A stretch of 62,864 nt of DNA, from NCBI GenBank assembly GCA_020073145.1, contig JAIQFS010000029.1:1-62864 (forward strand). Direction: 5' to 3'. Below, piece after piece: positions 60,961 to 62,864 of the stretch. The notes below the pieces were generated by a model. The model saw only the letters and a program-made list of their open reading frames with translations, did not search any database and was not told the DNA's origin. Numbering within the stretch: the first letter of the stretch is position 1; each line of letters opens with the position of its first letter. Source of the stretch: Terriglobia bacterium (GTDB taxonomy: Bacteria > Acidobacteriota > Terriglobia > Bryobacterales > Bryobacteraceae). Position numbers and translations under genes: made by a program.

Positions 60961-62705
60961 AACCCGGAGTTGACGAACAGCATGCCGTCCGCGATCGCCG
61001 GACCCGCCCAGTTCATCGACCCGCCGTGCGCCTTCACGCCGTTCACCGTTTCGTAGTCATGCAAGGTGTCCAGATCCCAGATCAGCTTGCCGTCGGCCGT
61101 CGCGTGCGCCCGCAGGTGGCCGTCGAACGAACCCGAAAACACCACCCCCGGAATCAACGTGGCCGCGGCCGATTGCGCCGGGCTGCAGCCCCGCGTGGCC
61201 TTGCACGTCGGATCGAACGGCGGCACCGTCCACACCTTCTCGCCGGTCGCGATGTTCAGCGCGAACAGCCCGCCGCCCGGTCCCGGAATAATGTCGGAAA
61301 GCGGCGCGTAGACCTTCTCCGCATCGGCCGCCATCCCCCACTGGATGCCGCCCATCCCGCCGCCTTTTCCAATCTCGGTGTGCCACAGAATCGCCCCGCT
61401 CTGGTCCGGGTCTAGGCCAAACGCCACCCCCGACTTTTGCCCCACCAGCAGAATGTCCTTGCCGCTGGGCAGCGTGCGCAGAATCGGCGATGAGCCTACG
61501 TCCACATCCCGATCCGGATTCGCCGGGCAGCTCGGCTTGCCGGGCTGGCTGCAGCTCATGTTCCAGGCGTCTTCGGTGAGCTGCTTCGCCCATTTTATCG
61601 ACCCGGTCTCCAGGTCGAACGCCACCACCGCATCGGATGTGTGGGTCGGCGGATCCGAGTAGTTATTGCCCGTGCCCGCGTAGATCAGCTTGCGCTTGAC
61701 GTCGATGGTGGGCGCAGACCAGATGCCCGCACCCGAAGGCCCGTACAGTTGCGTGCCGGCCGCGCTCTTCTTGGTCTCCTTCGCCGGATCGGTCACGGTG
61801 AACGTCTTCCACACCAGCTTGCCCGTCGCGGCGTCCAGCGCCGCCAGGCTGCCGCGAAAGGTGCAGCACGGGTATTTGGCGTCGCCCGCCGCCACTTCCT
61901 CTCCGCCCGATCGGATGCCTACGTAGAGCCGGCCGTTGTACAACTTCGGCGCTCCCGTGATGCCCGCCATCGGATGCTGGTCGATCCTGGTCTTCCACAG
62001 TAGCGAGCCCGTCTGAGCGTTCACGCCGTATACAGTGGTCTGGCCGTCTCCCAAGTAGGCGGCGTATTGCCCGCCCCCGATCGGCGCCACCGTGATCGCG
62101 GCGCGCACTTGCGTGTCGGCATGGAAGGTCCAGTAGGTGCAGCCGGTCCGCGCGTCGAGCGAGTACACGGTGCCGTCGGTGCTGCCGAAGAAAAGCCGGC
62201 CGCCTACTGCGGTCACTTGCGCCCCCACGCTCACCGTGTTGGGGAATCCGAACGCCCATTTCACCTTCAATTTCGGAACGTCTTGCGCCCGCAGCCCGCC
62301 TGCCGGCTGAAGGCGGCTGTTCCCCACGTCGACGCTCCACCCGTTCCAGCCGTCGAGGTTGGCCAGCGGCCTCGCTCCGGCCGGGCACGCATTGGCGCGC
62401 GCCGGTTCCGCGGAAGCCGCCGTCCGCGGCGCCAGAAAATCGGCCACGGCCTGCCGTTCGGCCACCGTCAGCTTGGCCCCTTCGCTTTGCATCACGCCCG
62501 ATTCCAGCGCCAGCACGATCGACGCGTTCGGACGCTGCCGCAAGGCCTCGGGTAGAGGGGCCTGGCGCTCACCCGCACCCGCCCGGTGGCACATCGCGCA
62601 ATTCTTTTCAAACAGCGTCTTCCCGTCGGGAGCGCCAGGGGCCTGGGCGTACGCCGCCATCGCCCCGCACAGCAGCCATCCAGTGAAACGAAGCATCCTC
62701 ATCAT
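60900..62705 (-). CDS. Cytochrome c-PQQ quinoprotein, polyvinyl-alcohol-dehydrogenase-like
   Basis: The product has 601 residues with a signal peptide ending at AAYAQ. A cytochrome c domain comes first (heme motif CAMCH near 36-40), then a PQQ beta-propeller. The strings YPCCTFRGSLAALDAATGK, GPSGAGIWSAPTIDVK and AGTGNNYSDP match polyvinyl alcohol dehydrogenase, which oxidises secondary alcohols outside the cytoplasm and passes electrons to its own heme. The actual substrate here may be another polymer or secondary alcohol. Its 3' end is duplicated at 59374. The 159 bases upstream to the window edge hold no other gene. Confidence 0.85.
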   Translation of the reverse strand: MMRMLRFTGWLLCGAMAAYAQAPGAPDGKTLFEKNCAMCHRAGAGERQAPLPEALRQRPNASIVLALESGVMQSEGAKLTVAERQAVADFLAPRTAASAEPARANACPAGARPLANLDGWNGWSVDVGNSRLQPAGGLRAQDVPKLKVKWAFGFPNTVSVGAQVTAVGGRLFFGSTDGTVYSLDARTGCTYWTFHADTQVRAAITVAPIGGGQYAAYLGDGQTTVYGVNAQTGSLLWKTRIDQHPMAGITGAPKLYNGRLYVGIRSGGEEVAAGDAKYPCCTFRGSLAALDAATGKLVWKTFTVTDPAKETKKSAAGTQLYGPSGAGIWSAPTIDVKRKLIYAGTGNNYSDPPTHTSDAVVAFDLETGSIKWAKQLTEDAWNMSCSQPGKPSCPANPDRDVDVGSSPILRTLPSGKDILLVGQKSGVAFGLDPDQSGAILWHTEIGKGGGMGGIQWGMAADAEKVYAPLSDIIPGPGGGLFALNIATGEKVWTVPPFDPTCKATRGCSPAQSAAATLIPGVVFSGSFDGHLRAHATADGKLIWDLDTLHDYETVNGVKAHGGSMNWAGPAIADGMLFVNSGFNVFVGMPGNVLLALSVDGK

Positions 62706-62864
62706 TATCCATCCCCGCCCCGGTTCCGTTCCTTCGAAAACTCAATTTCTCAAACGACTGTGAATGCAGGGGATCTGGCGTTGAGCGCATAAACACGGAC
62801 GCCCTCTCCGGCGCCGTGGAGCGGGAATCTCTACGGTGGCGGAAGGGCTGGCGGGATTGGCCCG

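Noticed and set aside
1-62864. tRNA, rRNA or CRISPR array
   Set aside because: No cloverleaf with a T-loop consensus, rRNA-like block or regularly spaced repeats was seen by eye on either strand. A tRNAscan and CRISPR search could not be run.

Overview
The window reads as a GC-rich chromosome segment from an acidobacterium of the Bryobacterales/Solibacter group. Two proteins belong to the 'uncharacterized Solibacter' family TIGR03435, one protein ends in the TIGR03437 Solibacter C-terminal domain, and there are several secreted families common in that group: DUF6152, secreted VOC proteins, quinoproteins and carboxypeptidase-regulatory TonB receptors. No rRNA, tRNA, CRISPR array, transposase or integrase was seen.

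Layout. 1-5.1 kb: a pyrimidine-rich stretch without a gene, then a large DUF4011-helicase-nuclease gene (a likely single-gene phage defence of the Hhe type). It is bracketed by a 92-bp direct repeat made of the 5' end of a family 9 glycosyltransferase gene. 5.0-11.7 kb: glycosyltransferase, M49 peptidase, double GNAT protein and a secreted beta-helix/Ig-like protein. 11.9-20.5 kb: secreted hydrolases, DUF6152, two paralogues of an unnamed secreted family, tandem secreted VOC proteins, a small OmdA protein, a DUF6065-like protein and a decayed CopG-type antitoxin gene. 20.7-33.6 kb: tandem-domain TIGR03435 protein, PepSY membrane protein, DUF1569 protein, SMP-30-like plus hydrolase pair, a quinoprotein alcohol dehydrogenase with a lanthanide-type DxD motif, FecR protein and TIGR03437 protein. 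33.6-40.7 kb: a heavy-metal RND export operon with a TonB receptor in place of an outer-membrane factor. 40.7-49.4 kb: cold-shock protein, thiL, a shortened CE7 esterase, a second TIGR03435 protein, fhs, a methyltransferase and an acyl-CoA dehydrogenase. 49.4-53.6 kb: one tight operon, tnaA - short modB - degenerate modC - fmdE - thiE - MCP tip fragment. 53.9-59.3 kb: porin, KDPG-aldolase-like protein lacking its Schiff-base lysine, bactofilin, CDF transporter and multicopper oxidase. 59.3-62.7 kb: a second small island beside a PVA-dehydrogenase-like quinoprotein.

The strongest unusual signal is a pattern that occurs twice. A compact cargo of visibly lower GC (helicase-nuclease at 0.7-4.8 kb; trypsin-like protease at 59.6-60.4 kb) sits next to an intact housekeeping gene, and a short displaced copy of that gene's end lies on the far side of the cargo. 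In the second island the protease ORF also lies, almost base-tight, between the 5' stump of a DUF6978-like gene and the 3' half of a DUF1828/1829-like gene, which suggests successive cargo replacement at one site. No recombinase is present in either, so homology-driven exchange or a lost integrase are the open explanations.

Gene calls rest on reading the translations and motifs by eye. Family names are recalled, not searched. Residue positions are approximate unless a single residue is named.
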